Assembly (NCBI GenBank): GCA_910573745.1
Contig: CAJSYI010000001.1
Location: 124,001 to 188,000 of the forward strand
DNA: 64,000 bases
Origin: Muribaculaceae bacterium
GTDB lineage: Bacteria > Bacteroidota > Bacteroidia > Bacteroidales > Muribaculaceae
Direction of reading: 5' to 3'
Part shown: positions 9,288 to 17,430 of the stretch, one piece after another
Position numbering within the stretch: the stretch's first letter is position 1
Layout: each line of letters begins with the position of its first letter
Translations under genes and position numbers: made by a program
The notes under the pieces: generated by a model
The model's database searches: none
The model's input: the letters and a program-made list of their open reading frames with translations, nothing else
Told to the model about the DNA's origin: nothing

Positions 9288-10312
9288 ACGGAATGGAAAT
9301 AAGAAATGTATGCCTTTGTGGCGGCGGTTCGCTCAGCCATGTGGTGGCAGGATGGCTCGCCCGTGAAGGCTACGGAGTTTCAGTGTTCACACGGAGTCCG
9401 GAACGCTGGGACAGGAATCTCACCATACATACGCCGGAAGGAGGCTTCACCGTTCCTTTGAAGGCGGTTTCTGCCGATCCGGCAGAAGTAATTGCCGATG
9501 CCGACGTAGTGCTGCTTACCGTGCCGGGCTACGGCAACCGGGACATACTCACGGCCATAAAGCCATGGTTGAAAAAAGGATGTTTCGTGGGCGGGGTCTT
9601 CTGCTCGTCGGGATTCTTCTTTGAGGCTATGGAGATGTTGCCAGAGACGGTGAAACTGTGGGGATTCCAGCGTGTGCCTTTTATTTCCCGTGTGGACGAA
9701 TACGGCCATTCGGCTTATCTTCTCGGTTATCGTCCTGAATTCAGGATTGCCGTCGAGCGCGCCGTGGAAGAGGACAAAGAGGCTTTCCGCCTTTGGGTGG
9801 AAAAGGCATTCGGAAGCAAGACCGTGCTTCTGAACAACTACCTCGAAGCAAGCATCACCAACAGCAATCCTATCCTGCACACGGCACGGCTTTACACGAT
9901 GTTTGCCGGCGAGAACGAAGGCCGGACGTGGGATCACAACATCCTTTTCTATGAGGAATGGACGGTGGAAGCCGCCGAGCTGATGATGAAGATGGATGCC
10001 GAGCTTTTCCGTATCCTCAAGGAGCTGCCGGTGTCGCCGGACTACCTTGTGCCGCTGGTTGAATATTATGAAGGCCATGACGCGGTTTCCGTGAAGGATA
10101 AGCTTTCCTCCATTTCAGGCCTGAAAGGGATAACGTCGCCTATGAAGCAGACGGCTGGAGGATGGGTGCCGAATTTCGGCGACCGCTATTTTCTCGAGGA
10201 TTTCGGGTTCAGCCTGCGCTATATCTACCTTCTTGCGCGTAAGCACGGCATAGCGACTCCGAATATCGACAAGGTGTATCTTTGGGGTCTTGACAAGATA
10301 AAAAGCCGTTGA
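9284..10312 (+). CDS. NAD(P)-dependent octopine/nopaline dehydrogenase-family protein
   Basis: An N-terminal Rossmann fold (CLCGGGSLSHVVAGWLAREG) and a C-terminal helical domain of the octopine dehydrogenase family (NSNPILHTARLYTMF, about residues 195-300). Family members reductively condense an amino acid with a keto acid or oxidise related compounds; the substrate is not visible. The start overlaps the previous stop as ATGA; a second ATG at 9293 is possible. Its place at the end of an FKBP operon is odd and gives no metabolic hint. The terminator stem overlaps its last codons. Confidence 0.8.
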   Translation: MNGMEIRNVCLCGGGSLSHVVAGWLAREGYGVSVFTRSPERWDRNLTIHTPEGGFTVPLKAVSADPAEVIADADVVLLTVPGYGNRDILTAIKPWLKKGCFVGGVFCSSGFFFEAMEMLPETVKLWGFQRVPFISRVDEYGHSAYLLGYRPEFRIAVERAVEEDKEAFRLWVEKAFGSKTVLLNNYLEASITNSNPILHTARLYTMFAGENEGRTWDHNILFYEEWTVEAAELMMKMDAELFRILKELPVSPDYLVPLVEYYEGHDAVSVKDKLSSISGLKGITSPMKQTAGGWVPNFGDRYFLEDFGFSLRYIYLLARKHGIATPNIDKVYLWGLDKIKSR

Positions 10313-10328
10313 TTCAACGGCTTTTTTG
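10301..10328 (+). terminator. Terminator overlapping the end of the dehydrogenase gene
   Basis: AAAAGCCGTTG pairs with CAACGGCTTTT across a 3-nt loop, followed by more T. The upstream arm contains the last codons and the stop of the dehydrogenase gene. Confidence 0.8.
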
Positions 10329-10372
10329 TTTGCGGAATTTGGACAGCAACACGGACGGGTTGTGTCCCTGAT

Positions 10373-11179
10373 TCATTCTTGGCGGTAAGGCTTGTTGAAG
10401 TCCACGTGCAGAAAGCCGTGGTTGTAGCGTTTGTCCTCGGGCGGCAGCTTCATATAGTCTCCATATTGCTTTCTGAGGAAAGCGTCGTTGTCGAGCAGCC
10501 CTCTGAGCTCTGTGCCCTCGAACATTATCGGCATCCCGTCGCCGTAGACTTTCTCTCGGTCGAGGTAAGTCCTGTAGTTTGGAGAATAGCATCCCACGGT
10601 CTTGCTTTCGTCAAAAGAGAAACGGGAATTGTTGCGGGCTACGGCCCGGCTTATGCCAGAGCGCGTGTATATCCTGCGCAACATCAGCGGCCACCAGCTT
10701 CGCGGGCCTTTCCCGTGTTTGTAAGGGTCGCGGTGGAGGAAGTGCAAGAGCTTGCATTGGCGGCGGAAACGGCGGTAGAGCCTGTCGCGGACTTTCCTGT
10801 CTTCCGGAATCCCGTCTATCGGGAACACGTCGATGAATATTCCGCCTGTATACGGTCGTGTCGGGCCTTCCACGATTGTAGTGCGTATGTCCTCTATTTT
10901 GGCGAAATAGAACGGGAAGTCAGGGTCGTTGAGGTGGCAGCGCAGCCGGAAATGTGGAGGCAGCCATTCGTTGGCGTGGCGGATGAATTCCTCATAGTCG
11001 GGGCGGGGCATCGATATGTCGGCATCGTCGTCCCAAGGGATGAAGCCTCCGTGGCGAACAGCCCCGAGCAGGGTTCCTCCTTCGAGGTAGTAGCGCAGCC
11101 CGTGGCCTCTGACGGATCGGTCGGTCTCTTGGAGGATTTCAAGCATCCTCATCTGCATCTTTCGTATGTCGTAGCTCAT
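10373..11179 (-). CDS. LicD-family phosphotransferase (second copy)
   Basis: 268-aa LicD-family protein. The family motif covers [20 protein letters not shown] with the metal-binding Asp cluster, and [11 protein letters not shown] follows further on. LicD proteins transfer phosphocholine or similar groups from CDP-linked donors to surface glycans. It is closely related to the next upstream gene, shares the SYDIRK/SYDIRT start, and its ATG overlaps that gene's stop (11176-11179), so the pair arose by tandem duplication. No choline-activating gene is in the window. Confidence 0.9.
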   Translation of the reverse strand: MSYDIRKMQMRMLEILQETDRSVRGHGLRYYLEGGTLLGAVRHGGFIPWDDDADISMPRPDYEEFIRHANEWLPPHFRLRCHLNDPDFPFYFAKIEDIRTTIVEGPTRPYTGGIFIDVFPIDGIPEDRKVRDRLYRRFRRQCKLLHFLHRDPYKHGKGPRSWWPLMLRRIYTRSGISRAVARNNSRFSFDESKTVGCYSPNYRTYLDREKVYGDGMPIMFEGTELRGLLDNDAFLRKQYGDYMKLPPEDKRYNHGFLHVDFNKPYRQE

Positions 11180-12033
11180 AGGTGAGATCGGGTGAAGGTT
11201 TTTATGCCGGGCAACGTCGAAGGGTCGAAATCCCTGTAGGGATGGTCAAGGTCGAGATGGAAGAAGCCGTGTTGCTGAATCTCTTTCGGAGGCGGAGGCG
11301 TCATATAGTCGCCGTAGATCTGTGTCAGCCGTGCGTCCGGATTGATGACGCTCATGAATACACCGTCTTCAAACCTTATGGGCGTGCCATAACCGAGTTC
11401 CTTTTCACGGTCGAGCGGACGCAGCTTCTGTCCGAAGAGGTTGGCGACGTATTTTGATGTCTCGAACGGATACTTCATTGACAGTTCCCGTATCATGTCT
11501 TGTACACGTTCCGGCTTGTATATCTTGCGCATGATAAGCGGCCACCAAGAAGAAGGCCCGTGTCCGTGCTTGTAAGGGTCGCGCCAGGTGATGTAGAGCA
11601 ATGATTTCAGCCGTTTATAACGCTTGGCGTGCGCTTTTCGTTCCTTTTCCGACTCAGGCACGCCGTCCATAGGGAAGACGTCGATGTATGCCCCGCCGAG
11701 ATAATAAAGATGCGGACGTTCCACTAGTGTGGTGGAGGCATCCTGCACCTTGCCGAACTGCAGAGGATAGTTAGGGTCGTTTTCGAAGCATACGAATTCA
11801 TAAGGCTCAGGCATCCATTCTTTTGAATGCTTGATCAGCAGCTCGTAGTCGGGTCTTGGCATCATTATGTCGAGGTCGTCGTCCCAAGGGATGAATCCCC
11901 CGTGGCGCACGGCTCCGAGCAAAGTGCCGTATTCCAGATAATAACGCAATCCGTGGTTGCGGCACATGATGTCGAAAGCCTTTAGGATGCGGAGCAGCCG
12001 CAGTTGGAGCGTGCGTATATCGTAAGATTGCAT
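11176..12033 (-). CDS. LicD-family phosphotransferase (first copy)
   Basis: 285-aa LicD-family protein with the motif [20 protein letters not shown], a [21 protein letters not shown] segment and the C-terminal [14 protein letters not shown] shared with its neighbour. It probably decorates a surface glycan with a phosphorylated small molecule; donor and acceptor are unknown. It lies 18 bp after the ORF6N gene and is coupled to the next copy by an ATGA overlap. The two copies diverge mostly in the central segment, so they may act on different acceptors. Confidence 0.9.
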   Translation of the reverse strand: MQSYDIRTLQLRLLRILKAFDIMCRNHGLRYYLEYGTLLGAVRHGGFIPWDDDLDIMMPRPDYELLIKHSKEWMPEPYEFVCFENDPNYPLQFGKVQDASTTLVERPHLYYLGGAYIDVFPMDGVPESEKERKAHAKRYKRLKSLLYITWRDPYKHGHGPSSWWPLIMRKIYKPERVQDMIRELSMKYPFETSKYVANLFGQKLRPLDREKELGYGTPIRFEDGVFMSVINPDARLTQIYGDYMTPPPPKEIQQHGFFHLDLDHPYRDFDPSTLPGIKTFTRSHL

Positions 12034-12051
12034 AATCTGTTTATGTTTCGG

Positions 12052-12609
12052 TTATTTGAATCCGATTTTGCGCCGAATGCCGTTTTCGGACTTTTTGTTT
12101 CCGGTCTGAAGTTCGGCCAATGATTCGTTGATCAGTTCGAGCTGCATACGGGTGTCTTCGTTTATGTCGTTGAAATCCCCGATTACTTCATCCATATATT
12201 GTTCCAGTTTTGCCACGCGTTTTTCAAGCACGGCAAAACTGTCTGCAGGAGGTTGGTTGAGCATCTTCCTGACAGAGACGAATGCCCTCATGATGGCTAT
12301 GTTCACTTGAATGGCGATTTCGCTTTTCAAAACGCTGGACAACATTGCCACGCCTTGTTCGGTGAAAGCAAGAGGATTCTTTCTCACACCACCCCAACTT
12401 GATATCACAATTTGTGATTTCAAGTTTCTCCATTCCTCCTCATTCAGTTGAAACATAAAGTCTTCCGGGAAGCGGCTGATGTTACGTTTTACTGCTTGAT
12501 TGAGTATACGGGTTTCGACCCCGTACATTTGAGCGAGGTCTCTGTCGAGCATCACCTTCTGGCCTCGTAACTCGAAAATTTTGGATTCTATGGCTTTAAG
12601 CTGGTTCAT
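12052..12609 (-). CDS. ORF6N-domain protein
   Basis: 185 aa. Residues about 8-95 form an ORF6N domain ([55 protein letters not shown]), typical of phage antirepressor-like and mobile-element DNA-binding proteins. A coiled-coil-like region ([16 protein letters not shown]) follows. It sits 12 bp after the GT2 gene and 18 bp before licD, inside what reads as a glycan-modification operon, so it may be a mobile gene captured there or a local regulator. No recombinase or other phage gene is near. Confidence 0.88.
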   Translation of the reverse strand: MNQLKAIESKIFELRGQKVMLDRDLAQMYGVETRILNQAVKRNISRFPEDFMFQLNEEEWRNLKSQIVISSWGGVRKNPLAFTEQGVAMLSSVLKSEIAIQVNIAIMRAFVSVRKMLNQPPADSFAVLEKRVAKLEQYMDEVIGDFNDINEDTRMQLELINESLAELQTGNKKSENGIRRKIGFK

Positions 12610-12621
12610 TCTTATCGGAAA

Positions 12622-13401
12622 TTACAGGTTGCGTTCCTTTTCTCGGAATCTGGCTTCATTCTGTGCCTCGTAGATCTTTGCAAGCATGTAGAAACGCGAT
12701 ATCGCGTCCTTTTTCGCCACGATGTAACCGGCTATGCCATATCGGAACGAACCGCCGAGAATGTAGATTTTGAAGAAAAACCACCACGGCACAAAAATCA
12801 TAGACAGAAGATTAACCTTTTTGCTTCTCTTCTTTTCTGCCTGTGCGGAAGTGTAGCGGTTCATCCTCTCGACAATGTCGGTGAGGCTTACGGATTTATG
12901 GATAAGGGCGAGGTCTGTTCTTTTAGAAGGTATTCGGTCGATGCGTCCGGCAACGGTGGGATGGGAATGTATTGTGGCCGGCCAGTCCGAACCGTCGCGT
13001 TTCAGGAATCTTAGCTGGGAATCCGGGTAGGATGATTTCCTGAACCGATGCATCACGTAATTTTTGCGTGGGATGAAGAGGCCTGCCACGTCGCTGGGAT
13101 TCTCAATGAATGCATACAGATAATCGCGCAGCCGGGGAGTGATTTTTTCATCCGCATCAAGCACGAGTACCCAAGGGTTTGATGCGCTTTGAATCGCGGT
13201 GTTGCGGGCCGGTTCGCAAATAGTGTGGCTTCCTTTGGGAAAAATGATTGTTTTGCAGCCGTTGCGACGGGCTATCTCGACGGTTTCGTCGGTCGATTCC
13301 ATGTCGCATACCACGATTTCATCGAAGCCTTTCACAGAGTCGAGGCATTCCTGAAGGTTTTTGGCCTCATTGTATGTGTTGATTACTACTGAAATTCCCA
13401 T
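12622..13401 (-). CDS. Glycosyltransferase family 2 (LPS-core type)
   Basis: 259-aa GT-A glycosyltransferase like the WaaE/KdtX group that adds sugars to the lipid A-core. The N-terminus VVINTYNEAKNLQECLDSVK binds the nucleotide sugar, and VLDADEKITPRL holds the DxD metal motif. An amphipathic/hydrophobic segment near residue 205 (IFVPWWFFFKIYILGG) should associate with the membrane. It is the first gene of the minus-strand operon with ORF6N and licD genes. A promoter at 13406-13436 would give an almost leaderless message. Confidence 0.92.
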   Translation of the reverse strand: MGISVVINTYNEAKNLQECLDSVKGFDEIVVCDMESTDETVEIARRNGCKTIIFPKGSHTICEPARNTAIQSASNPWVLVLDADEKITPRLRDYLYAFIENPSDVAGLFIPRKNYVMHRFRKSSYPDSQLRFLKRDGSDWPATIHSHPTVAGRIDRIPSKRTDLALIHKSVSLTDIVERMNRYTSAQAEKKRSKKVNLLSMIFVPWWFFFKIYILGGSFRYGIAGYIVAKKDAISRFYMLAKIYEAQNEARFREKERNL

Positions 13402-13405
13402 AATG

Positions 13406-13436
13406 CAAAATTACGGAAATAAACCGAGATGCCCAA
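13406..13436 (-). promoter_or_regulatory. Promoter for GT2-LicD operon
   Basis: On the minus strand: TTG (13434-13436), 20 nt, TAATTTTG (13406-13413). The -7 box ends only a few bases before the ATG at 13401, so the transcript should start at or very near the start codon. Confidence 0.65.
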
Positions 13437-13444
13437 GGTTTAAG

Positions 13445-13519
13445 GGACATTAAGCGCAAATATTTGCGAATCAGGGCGGAATGTCCTGTTGGTGCTGGAA
13501 ATGACGGTGCTGAGTCATT
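13445..13519. promoter_or_regulatory. Nested dyad symmetries between divergent genes
   Basis: A perfect 14-bp palindrome CGCAAATATTTGCG (13455-13468) lies inside a 7-bp inverted repeat, GGACATT (13445-13451) and AATGTCC (13480-13486). A further AATGAC/GTCATT pair follows at 13500-13519. The block lies between the divergent GT2 and phosphatase promoters, where an operator would be expected. The regulator is not known. Confidence 0.4.
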
Positions 13520-13603
13520 GACGAAGAGTTGTATTTGCCGGAATTTCTGACGATTGAAAATAGCCTTCGTTTTTGAATGTGTGGTTTATTCGGCTTTTTG
13601 TTG

Positions 13604-13611
13604 TAACTTTG
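13604..13611 (+). promoter_or_regulatory. -7 box for the tyrosine phosphatase gene
   Basis: TAACTTTG matches the Bacteroidetes -7 consensus and lies 21 bp before the ATG at 13633. No clear -33 box is seen at the right distance. Confidence 0.5.
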
Positions 13612-13632
13612 CGAATCATAACCGTATCAGAT

Positions 13633-14151
13633 ATGAATGATAAATCGACAAGTGTGGAGATTGGCTCTTTGAAGGACAAGGAGAAGATAAAGATCCTTTT
13701 TGTGTGTCTGGGGAATATATGTCGTTCGCCGGCTGCGCAGGGTGTGATGCAGAGGCTTGTTGACGAGCGCGGTCTTTCGAGCCGCTATGAGCTGGACTCG
13801 TGCGGATTCTATGGCGGACATGCCGGCGACTTGCCCGACAAGCGTATGCGTGTGCATGCGTCCCGGCGAGGATACGACCTGACCCATCGCTCACGGGTAC
13901 TTCGTCCATGGGATTTCGACGATTTCGACCTGATTGTCGGTATGGACGACCGTAACATCTCCGATTTGCTTGAGGCGGCTCCGTCGGCTGATGCTCAGCG
14001 GAAGGTGGTGAGGATGATTGATTTCGCCCGCTGCCATCCTTACCAGGACTGTGTGCCGGACCCTTATTACGACGGTGCGCAGGGGTTTGAACTTGTGCTC
14101 GACCTTCTGGAAGATGCCTGTGCCGGATTATTCGACGAGATTGAAAAATAA
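13633..14151 (+). CDS. Low-molecular-weight protein tyrosine phosphatase
   Basis: 172-aa phosphatase with the P-loop VCLGNICRSPAAQG (CX5R) near the N-terminus and the general-acid Asp in VPDPYYDG near the C-terminus. In many bacteria such enzymes reverse tyrosine autophosphorylation of polysaccharide-export kinases or act on small phosphate esters. The capsule-like locus at 24-31 kb lacks a kinase domain, so a link is only possible. The ATG at 13633 is chosen because the -7 box lies after the upstream alternative (13573). Confidence 0.92.
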   Translation: MNDKSTSVEIGSLKDKEKIKILFVCLGNICRSPAAQGVMQRLVDERGLSSRYELDSCGFYGGHAGDLPDKRMRVHASRRGYDLTHRSRVLRPWDFDDFDLIVGMDDRNISDLLEAAPSADAQRKVVRMIDFARCHPYQDCVPDPYYDGAQGFELVLDLLEDACAGLFDEIEK

Positions 14152-14195
14152 ACCGAATCCCGCGGGTTTTGTCAAATTATTAAAAACGAAAAGAT

Positions 14196-14549
14196 ATGAA
14201 AAGATTTTTTGCTGCATTCGCGTTGTTGATTTCAATGGCCATGCCGTTGTTTGCCGCCACTGAACCCGCTTTTCCGGGCGGAGAGGAGGCTATGAATAAA
14301 TATATATCCGAAAACCTCCAATATCCTGCCATGGCCAAGGAAAACGGTGTGGAAGGGATTGTCAACGTGGCCTTTACCGTGAAGTCTGACGGCTCTATCG
14401 GTTCCATCAAGATTGTAAGGATGATTGATCCGGACCTTGAACAGGAGGCCATCCGCCTTGTGAAGTCGATGCCTAAGTGGACTCCTGCCGATGATGGCGG
14501 AAATCCTGTCGATGCGACCGCGACGGTGGCGATTCCGTTTATCCTGTAA
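14196..14549 (+). CDS. Secreted TonB C-terminal domain protein
   Basis: 117 aa: a signal peptide (residues 1-20, ending LFAA) and then one TonB C-terminal domain (AFPGGEEAMNKYISENLQYP, GIVNVAFTVKSDGSIGSIKI, AIRLVKSMPKWTPA). It lacks the TM anchor and Pro-rich spacer of true TonB, so it should be a free periplasmic protein that might bind TonB boxes or a peptidoglycan-type ligand. It lies 45 bp after the phosphatase gene and may share its transcript. Confidence 0.85.
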   Translation: MKRFFAAFALLISMAMPLFAATEPAFPGGEEAMNKYISENLQYPAMAKENGVEGIVNVAFTVKSDGSIGSIKIVRMIDPDLEQEAIRLVKSMPKWTPADDGGNPVDATATVAIPFIL

Positions 14550-14561
14550 AAAGATTCCCGT

Positions 14562-14795
14562 ATGTTGAAATTCGGAAAGATTGCTGTCGGGGGCTTGGCG
14601 GCCTCGATGCTTTTTGCAGTTTCTGACGCCGCAGCCTAAAGAAAGGCTCTTCGGCGGCCAGAACGCTTTTCTGCCGGATGTTCAATGCTATGAAGCACAA
14701 GAGCCGGACTCTTGATGCCGGAGTGGGCAGAGGAGACCTCGCGGTGGTTGAAACGCCCCATAGTCAGCTCCATAAAATGTCTTGCCGACCGTAGC
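14562..14795 (+). pseudogene. Decayed gene remnant with leftover signal peptide
   Basis: A frame at 14562-14639 encodes 25 residues that look like an intact signal peptide (KIAVGGLAASMLFAVSDAAA) and stop at once. A second short frame continues as PKERLFGGQNAFLPDVQCYE, and a third encodes SRTLDAGVGRGDLAVVETPH before its own stop. No frame is long and no family is recognised. The pattern fits a secreted-protein gene broken by frameshifts. Besides this remnant and the terminator after it, the 300-bp gap holds nothing clear. Confidence 0.4.
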
Positions 14796-14803
14796 AACAG
14801 AAA

Positions 14804-14839
14804 GAATCTGCCAAAGATATTTCTTTGGCGGATTTTTTG
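14804..14839 (+). terminator. Terminator before the mannosidase gene
   Basis: AATCTGCCAAAGA pairs with TCTTTGGCGGATT (one G-T pair) over a TATT loop, followed by a run of T. It closes the upstream unit. The next promoter's -7 box begins immediately after it. Confidence 0.85.
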
Positions 14840-14847
14840 TACTTTTG
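14840..14847 (+). promoter_or_regulatory. -7 box for the beta-mannosidase/hexosaminidase operon
   Basis: TACTTTTG fits TAnnTTTG. It ends 9 bp before the ATG at 14857, so the leader would be very short. No convincing -33 box is visible because the terminator stem occupies that position. Confidence 0.5.
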
Positions 14848-14856
14848 CGCAGAAGT

Positions 14857-17430
14857 ATGAATATGTTGAACAGACTTTTGTGCCTGTCAGTGGCTTTTTT
14901 CGGTTTTTGGGAGGCGTTTGCTTCCAGGCCTTCTGAAACTGTGATGCTTGATCAGGGCTGGATGTTTTCTCAATCCGGTTCGGACAAATGGCTGACGGCC
15001 ACGGTTCCCGGCACGGTGCATCAGGATTTGTTGAGGCATCAGATGATTCCCGATCCGTTTTGGGGCACCAATGAATACAGAATCCAATGGGTGGAGAATG
15101 AGGATTGGGAATACAGGATGGTATTCACCGTAACCGATGAACAGCTTGCCCGCGACGGGGCGATGATGACGTTTGAAGGGCTTGACACTTATGCCGATGT
15201 CTATCTCAACGGGGCGTTGCTGCTCAAGGCAGACAATATGTTTGTCGGTCATGAAATCCCGGTGAAGGAGTTGCTGCGCCGTGGCGAAAACCGGCTTCAT
15301 GTCCGTTTCCGTTCGCCTGTCAAAGAGGCATTGCCCCAATGGACATCAAACGGTTTTGACTATCCGGCAGACAATGACCATCATGACAAGAAACTCAGTG
15401 TGTTCACCCGTAAGGCTCCTTACAGCTACGGATGGGACTGGGGCATACGTATGGCCACAAGCGGTATCTGGCGGCCTGTCTGCATCAGCTTTTACGATGA
15501 GGCATGCATCGCCGACTATCACGTGAAGCAGGTTTCGCTCACCGACAGTCTGGCCGTTATGTCCAATGAGCTGGAGATAAACTGCGTGTCGCCTGACGAT
15601 ACCGGTGCGGAGGTTGTGGTCATGGCATCGTTGAATGGCAAACCGATAGTGAAAACCGGAAAAACAGTAATATTGAAACCTGGTGTCAACCGTGTGGAGG
15701 TTCCGGTGGAAATAAAGAATCCTGTGCGCTGGATGCCCAACGGCTGGGGCGATCCGGTGCTTTATGACTTCAATGCGTATGTGGTATGCGACGGCGCGGC
15801 AGTCGCGTCGGAAAGCCATAGGATAGGTCTGCGCACTGTGCGCTTGGTGAATGAAAAGGATGGACATGGAGAATCGTATTATTTTGAGGTCAACGGAAAG
15901 CCGATGTTTGCCAAAGGCTCAAACTACATACCTGCCGATATGTCTTTGCCCTCGATGACAGATGAGCGGTATGCTGCGCTCTTCCGGGCCATCAAGGAGG
16001 CAAATATGAATATGATACGCGTCTGGGGCGGCGGGACTTACGAAGACGACCGTTTCTATGATCTTGCCGACGAGAACGGCATATTGGTGTGGCAGGATTT
16101 TATGTTTGCCTGCACTGCTTATCCTGCCGATTCGACGTTTCTGAAGCGCGTCTCCGAAGAGGCCGACTACAACATAAAGCGTCTGCGCAACCACGCCTGC
16201 CTTGCTATGTGGTGCGGCAACAACGAGGTTTTTGAGGGGATGAAGTATTGGGGCTGGAAGTCGCGCTATTCCCCGGAGGTCTACGCGAAGATGCGGAGCG
16301 ATTACGACAAACTTTTTCGCGAGTTGCTTCCGGCCAAAGTGCAGCAATGGGACGAAGGGCGTTCCTATGTCCACACGTCTCCGTATTTCGCCAACTGGGG
16401 ACGTCCGGAGTCTTGGGGGACAGGCGACAGCCACAATTGGGGAATATGGTACGGAGAAAAGTCTTTTGAATCTGCCGATACGGAAATCGGCCGGTTCCAG
16501 AGCGAATTCGGTTTTGAGTCTTTTCCGGAAATGAAGACGATTGGAGCGTTTGCTCCCCGGTCGGAATATGCCGAGGATTCCGATGCTATGAAATCCCATC
16601 AGAAGAGTTCGATGGGCAATGATTTGATACGCAGGTATATGGAGCGGGATTATGTCGTGCCGGAAAGATTCGAAGACTTTGTCTATGTCTGTCTTGTGAT
16701 GCAGGGGCGTGGAATGCGCCATTGCTTCGAGGCCCACAGACGTAACCGTCCGTATTGTATGGGTTCGCTTTATTGGCAGCTGAACGACAGCTGGCCTGCC
16801 GTGTCATGGTCTGGAATCGACTATTTCGGCAACTGGAAAGCTCTTCATTATCAGGCCCGCCGCGCGTTCGCTCCGATGATTGTCAATCCTGTACAGGAGG
16901 GGGATAGCCTTAATGTCTATCTGATTTCCGACAGGTTGGAAGATTCCGATGATATGGTGTTGGAAATGAGGTTGATGGATTTCAACGGGAGGGCGATTTC
17001 CGGGAAGTCTGTGAAGGTAAGGGTTCCGGCCAACAGTTCGGTTAAGGCATATGGATCGGATATTGACGGGATGGTTGATTGTGGGCGGCGGAGAAACTGT
17101 CATCTTGTGTGTTCGTTGAAAGACCGATATGGGAAAGAGATGGCTCAGACAGTGTATTATTTCCTCCCGACCAAGGATTTGGACTTGCCTGAGACCGAAA
17201 TACACACCAGCGTGAAGACTTTTGAAGGCCGATGTGAGGTAACGCTTACATCGGCGAAACTGGCGAAAGACGTTTTTGTGCAGATTCCGATTCAAGGTGC
17301 GTTATTCAGTGATAACTTTTTCGATCTTCTGCCGGGAGAGACGAGGAAGGTAGTGATAACGTCGCCTGAAATAAAGAGAGGTTCCAATCCGGCTATAAAG
17401 ATAAAGCATATACGTGATACATACTTATGA
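14857..17430 (+). CDS. Secreted GH2 beta-mannosidase
   Basis: 857-aa glycoside hydrolase family 2 enzyme that removes beta-linked mannose from glycan ends such as N-glycan cores or mannans. A signal peptide (ending near AFAS) precedes a sugar-binding jelly-roll domain, Ig-like domains and the TIM barrel. The acid/base Glu457 is in WCGNNEVFEG and the nucleophile Glu550 in FQSEFGFESFPE; the substrate-site KAPYSYGWDWG is also present. Start 14857 follows the -7 box; the frame extends upstream into the terminator. The end overlaps the hexosaminidase start by ATGA. Confidence 0.95.
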   Translation: MNMLNRLLCLSVAFFGFWEAFASRPSETVMLDQGWMFSQSGSDKWLTATVPGTVHQDLLRHQMIPDPFWGTNEYRIQWVENEDWEYRMVFTVTDEQLARDGAMMTFEGLDTYADVYLNGALLLKADNMFVGHEIPVKELLRRGENRLHVRFRSPVKEALPQWTSNGFDYPADNDHHDKKLSVFTRKAPYSYGWDWGIRMATSGIWRPVCISFYDEACIADYHVKQVSLTDSLAVMSNELEINCVSPDDTGAEVVVMASLNGKPIVKTGKTVILKPGVNRVEVPVEIKNPVRWMPNGWGDPVLYDFNAYVVCDGAAVASESHRIGLRTVRLVNEKDGHGESYYFEVNGKPMFAKGSNYIPADMSLPSMTDERYAALFRAIKEANMNMIRVWGGGTYEDDRFYDLADENGILVWQDFMFACTAYPADSTFLKRVSEEADYNIKRLRNHACLAMWCGNNEVFEGMKYWGWKSRYSPEVYAKMRSDYDKLFRELLPAKVQQWDEGRSYVHTSPYFANWGRPESWGTGDSHNWGIWYGEKSFESADTEIGRFQSEFGFESFPEMKTIGAFAPRSEYAEDSDAMKSHQKSSMGNDLIRRYMERDYVVPERFEDFVYVCLVMQGRGMRHCFEAHRRNRPYCMGSLYWQLNDSWPAVSWSGIDYFGNWKALHYQARRAFAPMIVNPVQEGDSLNVYLISDRLEDSDDMVLEMRLMDFNGRAISGKSVKVRVPANSSVKAYGSDIDGMVDCGRRRNCHLVCSLKDRYGKEMAQTVYYFLPTKDLDLPETEIHTSVKTFEGRCEVTLTSAKLAKDVFVQIPIQGALFSDNFFDLLPGETRKVVITSPEIKRGSNPAIKIKHIRDTYL

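Noticed and set aside
10379..11185. 268-codon frame exactly opposite the second licD gene
   Set aside because: Mirror of a LicD gene with clear motifs; the composition is not protein-like.
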